Source: Agrococcus beijingensis
GTDB lineage: Bacteria; Actinomycetota; Actinomycetes; Actinomycetales; Microbacteriaceae
Assembly: GCF_030758955.1 (NCBI RefSeq)
Contig: NZ_CP132360.1
Span: 139,467-203,466 of the forward strand
DNA length: 64,000 nt
Direction: 5' to 3'
Every line of letters begins with the position of its first letter. Position 1 is the stretch's first letter. The notes beneath the pieces are model-generated. The model made no database searches and was not told the DNA's origin. It saw nothing but the letters and a program-made list of their open reading frames with translations. This document shows positions 36,126-43,904 of this stretch, piece after piece. A program made the translations under genes and the position numbers.

Positions 36126-37211
36126 TTGCCCGCGCTCATCGACACCCTCGCCCACCTGGGCATCGTCGCCGTCATCGCCCTGATCGTCGCCATCGCGGCC
36201 AGCGTCGCCATGCTCGCCGCCACCGCCGCCGCCATGCGATCGCCCGAGGGGCGCCAGTCCGCCCGGCGGCGGCTGCGCTGGCCGATCGCGGTGCTCGCGT
36301 TCGTGGTCGCGCTCGCGATCGCCGCGTCAGCGACGGACCTCGGCGCGACGATGGGCCGCGGTGGGCCGGTGCTGCGCCACGCGCTGCTGATCGCCGCGAT
36401 CATCGCCGGAGCCTGGCTCGCCGTGCGCCTGCTGCACATCGCCAGCGATGCGGTGCTGGCGCGCTTCGGCGCAGCACAGGGCGACCGCCGCGCCCGCAAG
36501 GTGCAGACCCAGGTCGAGGTGCTGCGGCGCGTGCTCGCGGTGGTGGTGGTGGTCATCGCGAGCGGCGCGGTGCTCTTCACCTTCGAGGCGGCGCGCGTCG
36601 CCGGCACGAGCCTGCTCGCCTCGGCGGGCCTCGTCTCGCTGGTCGCGGGCCTCGCCGCCCAATCGGTGCTCGGCAACGTCTTCGCCGGCATCCAGCTGGT
36701 CGCCTCCGATGCGATCCGTGTCGACGACGTGGTGGTCGTCGAGGGGGAGTGGGGCACGATCGAGGAGATCACGCTGACCTACGTGGTCGTGCGGATCTGG
36801 GACGACCGACGCTTGGTGCTGCCGTCGACGCACTTCACGACCGTCCCCTTCGAGAACTGGACCCGCACCACCAGCGAGGTCATGGGCGCCGTCGAGCTCG
36901 ATGTCGACTGGCGGGTGCCGGTCGAGGCCATGCGCGAGGAGCTCGAGCGCGTGCTGGCGGCCACCCAGCTCTGGGACGGTCGGGCGCAGGTGCTGCAGGT
37001 GACGGATGCGACGGGCGGGCAGGTGCGCATCCGCGTGCTGGTCACGGCGGTCGACGGCGGCGAGCTCGCCGATCTGCGCGCGCGGGTGCGCGAGCGGCTC
37101 GTCACGTGGCTGCGCGAGCAGCACCCGGAGGCGCTGCCGCGCCAGCGGCTCGAGGTCGACGGCTCCGGCACTGCGTCGCTCGCGCTCGCCGAGCGGGCTG
37201 CGACGCGCTGA
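36126..37211 (+). CDS. MscS family mechanosensitive channel
   Basis: A 361-residue small-conductance mechanosensitive channel. Helices lie near residues 8-30, 48-70 and 82-100; the pore-lining helix and MscS core is LLASAGLVSLVAGLAAQSVLGNVFAG, followed by the beta domain DAIRVDDVVVVEGEWGTIEEITLTYVVVRIWD and LPSTHF...ENWTR. I prefer the TTG at 36126 because AGGAG lies at 36117-36121; the ATG at 36087 has no ribosome site and would add 13 residues. It releases solutes on hypo-osmotic shock. A 7-bp hairpin follows the stop. Confidence 0.85.
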   Translation: MPALIDTLAHLGIVAVIALIVAIAASVAMLAATAAAMRSPEGRQSARRRLRWPIAVLAFVVALAIAASATDLGATMGRGGPVLRHALLIAAIIAGAWLAVRLLHIASDAVLARFGAAQGDRRARKVQTQVEVLRRVLAVVVVVIASGAVLFTFEAARVAGTSLLASAGLVSLVAGLAAQSVLGNVFAGIQLVASDAIRVDDVVVVEGEWGTIEEITLTYVVVRIWDDRRLVLPSTHFTTVPFENWTRTTSEVMGAVELDVDWRVPVEAMREELERVLAATQLWDGRAQVLQVTDATGGQVRIRVLVTAVDGGELADLRARVRERLVTWLREQHPEALPRQRLEVDGSGTASLALAERAATR

Positions 37212-37212
37212 C

Positions 37213-37229
37213 CGCCGCCCCGGGCGGCG
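37213..37229. terminator. Hairpin after the MscS gene
   Basis: CGCCGCC (37213-37219) pairs perfectly with GGCGGCG (37223-37229) around a 3-nt loop, starting two bases after the stop codon. Confidence 0.45.
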
Positions 37230-37325
37230 TAGGGCGCGATCCCCCCCTTCCGCCACCGGCGTCGCGCTGTTACCGTCACGGCAGGCGGGCAGCGCTGCTC
37301 GCGGCAGTCGCGAAGGAGCCCTCCG

Positions 37326-38753
37326 ATGTCGACGAACGACGCCTCGACGGCGACCACGCCGCAGTTGCCCTTCCGATCGTTCCTGGGATACGGCGCAGGC
37401 GACATGGCGAACAACCTGGCGTTCTCCCTGGTCACCACCTTCCTCACGCTCTACTACACCGACGTCGCGCTGATCAGCCCGGCTGCGGTCGGCCTGCTCT
37501 TCCTGGTCATGCGCCTCATCGACGCGTTCACCGACGTCATCGCCGGATCGCTCATCGACCGCACGCACACCCGCTTCGGCAAGTTCCGGCCGTGGATCCT
37601 GGTGTTCTGCGTGCCGCTCGTGGCCATGGCGGTGCTGACGTTCTCGGTGCCCGAAGCGCTGCGGGGCACCTTCGGGGCCGTGGTCTGGGCGTGGGTGACG
37701 TACTTCCTGCTCGGCAGCGTCTTCTACACGCTCGTCAACATCCCCTACGGCTCGCTCGCGGCCGCGATGACGCAGCGCCCCGAGGAGCGGGCGCGCCTGG
37801 CGACCTTCCGCACCGCGGGCTCCGCGCTCATGCAGGTCATCGTCGCGCTCGCGATCAGTCCGGCGATCCAGCAGTTCCGCGGCGATCCCGATGGGCTGCA
37901 GGGCGCCCTGACGCAGACGATCATCGTGCTCGGCATCGTCACGATCCTGCTCTACCTGGTGCTGGTGTTCACCGCCCGTGAGCAGGTCGAGCGCGACGTG
38001 CCCAAGGTGCGGCTGCAGGATGCGGTGGGCACGCTGCGCAAGAACCGGGCGCTGGGCACGTTGGCGGTCGCCGCCGTGGTGTACCTGGTGGGGCTGTTCA
38101 CGATCGCCGGGATGACGATCTTCTACGTCCGCGACGTGCTGGGCGACGCCACGTTCACGCCCGTCGCGCTCGCGCTCACCTTCAGCCCGATCCTCGTCAT
38201 CGGCTGGTTCCTGCCGCGGCTCGTCGGTGCGCTCGGCAAGAAGCGGCTCTACGCGATCTCCGCCGTGGTCGGCGCCGTCGGCGCGGCGGTGCTGCTGCTG
38301 GCCCCGCCGGGCGCCTACGTGCTCGCCGTCATCGGCTTCCTGCTGCTGGGCGCCTCGAGCGGCGTCTGCAACACCGTGATGTGGAACCTCGAGGCCGACT
38401 CCATCGAGTACGGCGAGCTGCAGACGGGCATCCGCACCGAGGGCACGACCTATGCGGTCTTCTCCTTCATGCGCAAGCTCGGGCAGGCGATCGGCGGGGC
38501 GGCCGGCGTCTGGATCATCGGCCTGTTGGGCTACGTCGGCGGCGCGGAGTCCCAGTCGGAGTCAGCGGTGTGGGGCATCCGGATCGCGGTCGGCGCCGTC
38601 CCGGTCGTCCTGTTCCTGGCCTCGGCGCTGCTGATCCGCGCCTTCCCGTTCGACGAGCGCACGCACACCGAGGCGCTGCAGACGATCCGCGAGCGCCGCA
38701 CCGGCGTGCAGCCGACGATGCTGCATCCGCTCGACGAGGACACCGAGCTCTAG
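37326..38753 (+). CDS. GPH family (MelB-like) glycoside-cation symporter
   Basis: A 475-residue major-facilitator-type sugar carrier with about 12 helices. The GPH start is clear: FLGYGAGDMANNLAFSLVTTFLTLYYTDV, followed by LIDAFTDVIAGSLIDRTHTRFGKFRPWIL with the two acidic cation-site residues. The central YGSLAAAMTQRPEERARLATFR loop and the C-terminal WNLEADSIEYGELQTGIRTEGTTYAVFSFMRKLGQAIGG also fit. It probably imports a glycoside, pentoside or uronide with a cation. No LacI-type operator is visible upstream, unlike the paralogue at 59.4 kb. It ends 8 bp from the convergent phosphoribosyltransferase gene. Confidence 0.9.
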   Translation: MSTNDASTATTPQLPFRSFLGYGAGDMANNLAFSLVTTFLTLYYTDVALISPAAVGLLFLVMRLIDAFTDVIAGSLIDRTHTRFGKFRPWILVFCVPLVAMAVLTFSVPEALRGTFGAVVWAWVTYFLLGSVFYTLVNIPYGSLAAAMTQRPEERARLATFRTAGSALMQVIVALAISPAIQQFRGDPDGLQGALTQTIIVLGIVTILLYLVLVFTAREQVERDVPKVRLQDAVGTLRKNRALGTLAVAAVVYLVGLFTIAGMTIFYVRDVLGDATFTPVALALTFSPILVIGWFLPRLVGALGKKRLYAISAVVGAVGAAVLLLAPPGAYVLAVIGFLLLGASSGVCNTVMWNLEADSIEYGELQTGIRTEGTTYAVFSFMRKLGQAIGGAAGVWIIGLLGYVGGAESQSESAVWGIRIAVGAVPVVLFLASALLIRAFPFDERTHTEALQTIRERRTGVQPTMLHPLDEDTEL

Positions 38754-38761
38754 CGTCGGCG

Positions 38762-39262
38762 TCAGGCGGAGACGGGCGGCTCGGCCGACCAGGGGAAGAC
38801 GATCCACTCGTCGGTGCGCTTCCAGACGAAGTCGGGGTCGACGATCGAGGCCGACTTCGCGTAGAGCACGGCGGATCGCGCTTCGGCTCCCATGCCGCGC
38901 AGCAGCTCGAGCACCAGCGCCAGCGTGCGCCCCGAGTCGGCGACGTCGTCGACGACGAGCAGCCGCTTGCCGCGCAGCGACTCGCGGTCGAGCAGCGGCG
39001 CCAGCAGCACCGGGTCGGGCAGCGTCTGGTGCACGTCGGCGTAGAACTCGACGTTGATCGCGTCGGCGAGCTTCAGCCCCAGCGCGTACGAGAGATGTCC
39101 CGCCGGCAGCAGCCCGCCGCGAGCGACGGCGATGACGATCTCAGGCTGGTAGCCGCTGTCGGCCACCGCCTGCGCGAGCTCTCGACCGGCCGCGCCGAAG
39201 CCATCCCAGCTGAGCACCTCCTTGCGCTCGAGGTGCGAGGAGTCCGCGTGGAACGCGTTCAT
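38762..39262 (-). CDS. Phosphoribosyltransferase (xanthine-guanine PRT-like)
   Basis: A 166-residue type I phosphoribosyltransferase. The PRPP-binding loop is LLVVDDVADSGRT (residues 101-113), preceded by EIVIAVARGGLLPAG, the second nucleotide-site motif. The hood region contains INVEFYADVHQT. Proteins of this sort act on purine bases such as xanthine or guanine and are often called Gpt-like. It lies 16 bp downstream of gnd on the minus strand, so it is the second gene of that operon. The base it uses is not certain. Confidence 0.85.
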   Translation of the reverse strand: MNAFHADSSHLERKEVLSWDGFGAAGRELAQAVADSGYQPEIVIAVARGGLLPAGHLSYALGLKLADAINVEFYADVHQTLPDPVLLAPLLDRESLRGKRLLVVDDVADSGRTLALVLELLRGMGAEARSAVLYAKSASIVDPDFVWKRTDEWIVFPWSAEPPVSA

Positions 39263-39278
39263 GGGAGGGCGACGGCGA

Positions 39279-40721
39279 TCAGTGCGTGTCGACCGCGGCG
39301 ATCTCGGTGCGGTCGCCCGACCACTGGGTGTGGAACGTGCCCTCCCGGTCGATGCGGCGGTAGGTGTGGGCACCGAAGAAGTCGCGCTGGCCCTGTACGA
39401 GCGCTGCCGGCAGCCGCTCGGCGCGCAGGCCGTCGTAGTACGCGAGCGACGACGAGAACGCGGGCGAGGGAATGCCCGCCTGCGCTGCGGCGACGACGAC
39501 CCGGCGCCAGGCCTCCTGCGTCGCGGCCATCGCGTCGCGGAAGTAGGGCGCCAGGATGAGCGCGGGCAGGTCGGCGTCGGCCGCGTACGCGTCGGTGATG
39601 TCGTTGAGGAAGCGGGCGCGGATGATGCAGCCTGCGCGCCAGATGCGGGCCACCTCGCCCTTCTTGATGTCCCAGCCGTGCTCCTCGGCGGCAGCGACGA
39701 TCTCGTCGAAGCCCTGCGAGTACGCGACGATCTTCGACGCGAACAGGGCCTGGCGCACGTCTTCGATGAACGCATCCGCGTCATCGACCTGCCACGACCC
39801 GGACGGCCCCGGGAGGTCGGATGCCGCGGCGCGCTGCGCGAGCTTCGACGACAGCGAGCGGGCGAAGACGGCCTCGGCGATGCCGGAGACGGGCACGCCC
39901 AGGTCGAGCGCGGTCTGCACCGTCCAGGCGCCGGTGCCCTTGGCGCCGGCGGCGTCGAGGATGACGTCGACGAGCGGCTGGCCCGTCTCGGCGTCGACCT
40001 GGCGCAGCACCTCGGCGGTGATCTCGATGAGGTACGACTCGAGCTCGCCCCGGTTCCACTCGTCGAAGACGTCGGCGATCTCGGCGGGGGTCTTGCCCGT
40101 GCCGCGGCGGATGAGGTCGTAGGCCTCGGCGATGAGCTGCATGTCGGCGTACTCGATGCCGTTGTGCACCATCTTCACGAAGTGGCCGGCGCCGTCGGTG
40201 CCGACGTGGGTCACGCACGGCTCGCCCTCGGCGATGGCGGCGATGCCGGTGAGGATCGGGCCGAGCGTCTCGTACGACTCGGCGGTGCCGCCGGGCATCA
40301 GCGACGGGCCGTTGAGCGCGCCCTCCTCGCCGCCGGAGATGCCGCAGCCCACGAAGTGGATGCCGGTCTCGCGCACGGCGGCCTCGCGGCGGATCGTGTC
40401 GGTGAACAGCGCGTTGCCGCCGTCGACGATGATGTCGCCCGGTTCGAAGACGCTCACGAGCTCGTCGATGACGGCGTCGGTGGGTCGGCCGGCCTTCACC
40501 ATGATGATCGCGGTGCGCGGCTTCTGCAGGCTGTCGGCCAGCTCCTGCATCGTGGCGGCCCTGACGAAGCCGGCCTCGGGGTGCGCGGCGAGCAGGTCGT
40601 CGGTCTTCGAGGTCGTGCGGTTGTAGACCGCGACGGTGTTGCCCTCGCGCGAGGCGAGGTTGCGGGCGAGGTTCGAACCCATGACGGCGAGTCCGACGAC
40701 GGCGATGTTGGCGTTGGTCAC
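39279..40721 (-). CDS. gnd: 6-phosphogluconate dehydrogenase (decarboxylating)
   Basis: A 480-residue NADP-dependent enzyme of the oxidative pentose phosphate pathway, producing ribulose-5-phosphate. It shows VVGLAVMGSNLARNLASREG (NADP fold), VYNRTTSKTDDL, the signature FVGCGISGGEEGALNGPSLMPGG and KMVHNGIEYADMQLIAEAYDLIRR with the catalytic Lys. The length is typical of the long Gnd type. The GTG at 40721 has a TACGCT -10 box 6 bp upstream and so is probably leaderless. It diverges from the dctP promoter region; the LacI-type operators there lie about 70-100 bp upstream and might also affect it. Confidence 0.94.
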   Translation of the reverse strand: MTNANIAVVGLAVMGSNLARNLASREGNTVAVYNRTTSKTDDLLAAHPEAGFVRAATMQELADSLQKPRTAIIMVKAGRPTDAVIDELVSVFEPGDIIVDGGNALFTDTIRREAAVRETGIHFVGCGISGGEEGALNGPSLMPGGTAESYETLGPILTGIAAIAEGEPCVTHVGTDGAGHFVKMVHNGIEYADMQLIAEAYDLIRRGTGKTPAEIADVFDEWNRGELESYLIEITAEVLRQVDAETGQPLVDVILDAAGAKGTGAWTVQTALDLGVPVSGIAEAVFARSLSSKLAQRAAASDLPGPSGSWQVDDADAFIEDVRQALFASKIVAYSQGFDEIVAAAEEHGWDIKKGEVARIWRAGCIIRARFLNDITDAYAADADLPALILAPYFRDAMAATQEAWRRVVVAAAQAGIPSPAFSSSLAYYDGLRAERLPAALVQGQRDFFGAHTYRRIDREGTFHTQWSGDRTEIAAVDTH

Positions 40722-40727
40722 TGGCCC

Positions 40728-40733
40728 AGCGTA
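40728..40733 (-). promoter_or_regulatory. -10 box for leaderless gnd
   Basis: TACGCT on the minus strand ends 6 bp before the GTG at 40721. Confidence 0.45.
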
Positions 40734-40795
40734 GCCGTCGGCGGATGCGTCGACCGGGGCGACGTGCTCGAGGATCGGCGGATGGGGGACAAGAC

Positions 40796-40809
40796 GGCAT
40801 CCGGTTGCC
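40796..40809 (+). promoter_or_regulatory. LacI-type operator, upstream site of the dctPQM region
   Basis: GGCATCCGGTTGCC is one base away from the perfect palindrome GGCAACCGGTTGCC. Its centre is 24 bp upstream of the next operator's centre, suggesting two dimers on one face of the helix. Confidence 0.55.
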
Positions 40810-40818
40810 GAATCGTTA

Positions 40819-40834
40819 TGGCAATCGGTTGCAC
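40819..40834 (+). promoter_or_regulatory. LacI-type operator for dctPQM
   Basis: TGGCAATCGGTTGCAC has the same core GCAAnCGnTTGC as the operators at 45.8, 56.4 and 59.3 kb. Its right arm TTGCAC resembles a -35 hexamer; a -10 about 17-18 bp downstream (GTTGTC/TTGTCT) is weak. Confidence 0.65.
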
Positions 40835-40957
40835 AGAGTCGGGCGTTCGTGGTTGTCTGATCCTCAGACCCCGGGTCACCGCGGGTTCTCGATGATGCGA
40901 ACCCGCGAGCGCTGGCCCCAGCTCCTCGCCCTCGCACCCATGCAAGTGAGGAACACC

Positions 40958-41995
40958 ATGCGCACCACCAAGACGCTCGGCATCGCCGCCGCCGTCGGCG
41001 CCGCGGCACTGATGCTGACGGCCTGCAGCGGCGGCACCGCACCCGCGAGCTCCGGCGAGCCGGCGGCTGCCGGCGGCGGCACCCTGCAGCTCGCGCTCAA
41101 CCAGACCGAGGAGCACCCCTCGTACATCGCGCTGACCTCGTTCGGCGAGCGCCTGAGCGAGGCGACCGACGGTCGCTGGAGCATCGACGTCTTCGCGAAC
41201 GAGACGCTCGGCGCGCAGCAGGAGACCATCCAGCTGGTGCAGGACGGCACGATCGACCTGTCGATCGTCTCGGGCACGCAGCTCGAGAACCTCAACCCCG
41301 ACTTCGGCGTGCTGAACCTGCCGACGGCGTTCACGACCATCGAGAGCCAGCTCGACGTCGTGCACGACGACGAGATCGTCGGCGACCTCTTCGCATCGCT
41401 CGAGGAGTCGAACAACATCTCGGTCGTCGGCGGACTCACGCAGGGCACGCGCTCGGTCTACACCTCCTTCGGTCCCATCGAGACGCCGGCCGACATGGCA
41501 GGCAAGAAGCTGCGCGTGCAGGAGTCCGAGCTGCACATCGCGATGGCCGAGGCCCTCGGCGGTGCCGCCACCCCGATGGCCTTCGGCGAGCTCTACACCG
41601 CGCTGCAGTCCGGCGTCGTCGACGCGGCCGAGAACAACGCCATCTCCTACGTCACGCAGCGCCACTTCGAGGTCGCGCCCTTCTGGTCGAACACCAACCA
41701 CCTGGTCGGCATCGACTACATGATCGCCGACAGCGCGATGCTCGACGGCATGTCCGAGGAGGACCGCGCCGCGTTCGACGCGGAGTGGGACGCCACGTAC
41801 CAGGAGCACGCCGACCTGTGGGTGACGCAGACCGAGGAGGCCATCGCGACCGCAGAGGCCGGCGGTGCCACGTTCACCGACGTCGACACGGCCGCCTTCG
41901 ACGAGGCCATCGCGCCGCTGATCGAGCGTTTCATCCAGACCGACGAGCAGCAGGCGCTCTGGGACGCCGTTCGCGCCGCACAGGCCGACGCCTGA
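40958..41995 (+). CDS. dctP: TRAP transporter solute-binding lipoprotein (DctP family)
   Basis: A 345-residue periplasmic-type binding protein with a lipoprotein signal: MRTTKTLG, hydrophobic stretch, then LTAC with the lipidated Cys at 23. The mature DctP fold shows FGERLSEATDGRWSIDVFANETLG, VQDGTIDLSIVSGTQLENL, the carboxylate-binding Arg region GKKLRVQESELHIAMAEALGG, and YTALQSGVVDAAENN. GTGAGG at 40946-40951 selects the ATG at 40958 over 40940. TRAP systems take up sugar acids and other carboxylates; with uxaC and ManD nearby a uronate is a fair guess. Controlled by the two operators upstream. Confidence 0.9.
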   Translation: MRTTKTLGIAAAVGAAALMLTACSGGTAPASSGEPAAAGGGTLQLALNQTEEHPSYIALTSFGERLSEATDGRWSIDVFANETLGAQQETIQLVQDGTIDLSIVSGTQLENLNPDFGVLNLPTAFTTIESQLDVVHDDEIVGDLFASLEESNNISVVGGLTQGTRSVYTSFGPIETPADMAGKKLRVQESELHIAMAEALGGAATPMAFGELYTALQSGVVDAAENNAISYVTQRHFEVAPFWSNTNHLVGIDYMIADSAMLDGMSEEDRAAFDAEWDATYQEHADLWVTQTEEAIATAEAGGATFTDVDTAAFDEAIAPLIERFIQTDEQQALWDAVRAAQADA

Positions 41996-41999
41996 TCTC

Positions 42000-42506
42000 A
42001 TGCACGTGATCCGCAGCGGCATCGACGCCGTCCTGAAGACGGTCTCGATCGTCCTGTTCGCGGCGCTCGTGCTGGTCGTCGTCTGGCAGGTCGCATCGCG
42101 CAACCTGCTGGCGGCCCCGGCGACCTGGACGGAGGAGGCAGCCCGCTACCTCTTCGTCTGGGTCGCCATGGTGGCGGCCGCGCTCGTCTTCGGCGAGCGC
42201 GGCCACATCGCCGTCGACCTGCTCATCCGCAAGCTGCCCCAGCGGGCTGCGAAGTGGATGGCGGTCGGCATCGAGGGCGTGGTGATCTTCTTCGCTGCCA
42301 CCGCCCTCCTGTGGGGCGGTACTCGCGTGGTCGCCGGCGCCTGGAACCAGGGCCTCGTCGCCCTCCCCTTCACCGTCGGGCAGATGTATCTCGTGATGCC
42401 GATCATCGGCGCGCTGATCATCGTCTACTCGCTGTTCACCGTCATCGACGTGATCCGCGGCCGCGCGCCCGCGTTCGTCAGCCACGAGGATGCGGAGGCC
42501 ATCTGA
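42000..42506 (+). CDS. dctQ: TRAP transporter small permease (DctQ)
   Basis: A 168-residue membrane protein with four helices (about residues 14-34, 50-66, 86-106, 128-148) in the DctQ arrangement: VVVWQVASRNLLAAPATWTEEAARYLFVWVAMVAAALVFGERGHIAVD. The R-x-x-L...TEE-x-x-R-Y-x-F-x-W motif is the family's signature. It begins four bases after dctP stops, and its last base is the first of dctM, so the three are one transcript. It forms the membrane unit with DctM. Confidence 0.92.
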   Translation: MHVIRSGIDAVLKTVSIVLFAALVLVVVWQVASRNLLAAPATWTEEAARYLFVWVAMVAAALVFGERGHIAVDLLIRKLPQRAAKWMAVGIEGVVIFFAATALLWGGTRVVAGAWNQGLVALPFTVGQMYLVMPIIGALIIVYSLFTVIDVIRGRAPAFVSHEDAEAI

Positions 42507-43822
42507 TGGATCTCGTCACGCTCGCCGCGACCATCCTCGTCGCCGGCATGGTCGTGCTGCTCGCCCTCGGCGTGCCGATCGCCATCAGCGTCGGCCTGCC
42601 GGCCCTCGCCGCCACCGTCGTCATCCTGGGCTGGGACGGCGCCGTGCTCGCCACGAGCCAGCGCATGTTCACCGGCATCAACTCGTTCTCGCTCCTGGCG
42701 ATCCCGTTCTTCGTGTTCGCCGGCGTGCTGATGAACAACGGCGGCATCGCCTCCAGGCTCGTCGATGCCGCCCAGGTCGTGTCGGGACGCCTCCCTGCCT
42801 CGCTCGCCCAGACCACCGTCGTGGCCAACACGATGTTCGGTGCGGTCTCCGGGGCCGCGGTCGCCTCAGCGGCAGCCGTCGGCACGGTCATGACGCCGCG
42901 CATGGTGGAGAAGGGCTACGACCGCCCGTGGGCGGCGGCCGTGAACGTCGCGGCCGCTCCGGCCGGCATGCTGATCCCCCCGAGCAACACCTTCATCGTC
43001 TACGCGCTCGTCTCGGGCCAGTCGATCGCCGCGCTGTTCATGGCGGGCGTGGGCCCCGGTCTCGTCTGGGCACTCGCCTGCATGCTCGTCGTCGCGCTCT
43101 ACGCCCGGAAGCGCCCCGACCTGCGCAGCACGGAGCGCCCCACGCTCAAGCAGGCGAGCATCGTGCTGTGGCGCGCCGTGCCCAGCATGCTGATGATCGT
43201 CGTGGTGGTCGGGGGCATGCTCTCCGGCCAGTTCACCGCCACGGAGTCGAGCGCGATCGCGGTCGTCTACTGCCTGGTGCTGTGCGCCGTCTACCGCACG
43301 CTCAAGCTGCGCGACCTGCCGAAGGCGCTGCTCGACGCATCCCGCACGACGGCCATCGTCATGCTGCTCGTGGCGGTCTCGTCGGCACTGGCATGGGTCA
43401 TGGCCTTCACGCGCATGCCCGAGCTGATGGCCGACGGGATGCTCTCGATCAGCGATGAGCCGATCGTGATCCTGCTGATCATCATGGTCCTGCTGCTGAT
43501 CGTGGGCCTCCCGATGGACCCGACCCCCGCGATCCTCATCTTCACGCCGATCCTGCTGCCGATCGTCGTCGAGATCGGCATCCACCCCGTGCACTTCGGC
43601 GCGATGATGGTGTTCAACCTGGCGCTGGGCAACATCACACCACCGGTCGGCAACGTGCTGTTCGTCGGTGCCCAGGTCTCGCGCGTGCGCGTCGAGGCCG
43701 TCACGCAGCGACTGACATGGTTCTTCGTCGCGCTGCTGATCGGCCTGTTCATCGTGGTGTTCGTGCCGCAGCTGTCGATGTGGCTGCCCACGGCGCTGGG
43801 CCTCGTCACCGTCGTGCCGTAG
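42506..43822 (+). CDS. dctM: TRAP transporter large permease (DctM)
   Basis: A 438-residue protein with about 12 helices, the ion-coupled TRAP permease of the DctM family. It shows SFSLLAIPFFVFAGVLMNNGGIA, SGAAVASAAAVGTVMTPRMVEKGYDRPWAAAVNVAAAPAGMLIPPSN (the repeat-one binding helix-hairpin), and the matching second-half PMDPTPAILIFTPILLPI and NLALGNITPPVGNVLF. Usual length is about 430. Start ATG shares one base with the dctQ stop (TGATG). A strong terminator hairpin follows the stop. Confidence 0.94.
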   Translation: MDLVTLAATILVAGMVVLLALGVPIAISVGLPALAATVVILGWDGAVLATSQRMFTGINSFSLLAIPFFVFAGVLMNNGGIASRLVDAAQVVSGRLPASLAQTTVVANTMFGAVSGAAVASAAAVGTVMTPRMVEKGYDRPWAAAVNVAAAPAGMLIPPSNTFIVYALVSGQSIAALFMAGVGPGLVWALACMLVVALYARKRPDLRSTERPTLKQASIVLWRAVPSMLMIVVVVGGMLSGQFTATESSAIAVVYCLVLCAVYRTLKLRDLPKALLDASRTTAIVMLLVAVSSALAWVMAFTRMPELMADGMLSISDEPIVILLIIMVLLLIVGLPMDPTPAILIFTPILLPIVVEIGIHPVHFGAMMVFNLALGNITPPVGNVLFVGAQVSRVRVEAVTQRLTWFFVALLIGLFIVVFVPQLSMWLPTALGLVTVVP

Positions 43823-43839
43823 CGCGCCTCGGACGGCTG

Positions 43840-43868
43840 AGGGGAGGTGCCTTCGCGGCACCTCCCCT
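43840..43868. terminator. Bidirectional terminator between dctM and the GH3 gene
   Basis: AGGGGAGGTGCC (43840-43851) pairs perfectly over 12 bp with GGCACCTCCCCT (43857-43868), loop TTCGC. It separates the convergent dctPQM operon and the minus-strand GH3 gene. Confidence 0.85.
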
Positions 43869-43895
43869 CTGTCGTCGGCCCCTCTGTCGTCGGCC
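43866..43895. repeat. 15-bp perfect tandem duplication
   Basis: CCTCTGTCGTCGGCC is repeated head to tail (43866-43880, 43881-43895) next to the dctM terminator and just before the GH3 stop codon region. Confidence 0.85.
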
Positions 43896-43904
43896 GGCGC
43901 CGCG

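Noticed and set aside
32825..36772. A 1315-codon minus-strand open frame
   Set aside because: It covers rlmC, the APC permease and the MscS gene in antisense; low-complexity Arg/Ala/Thr composition and no recognisable domain.
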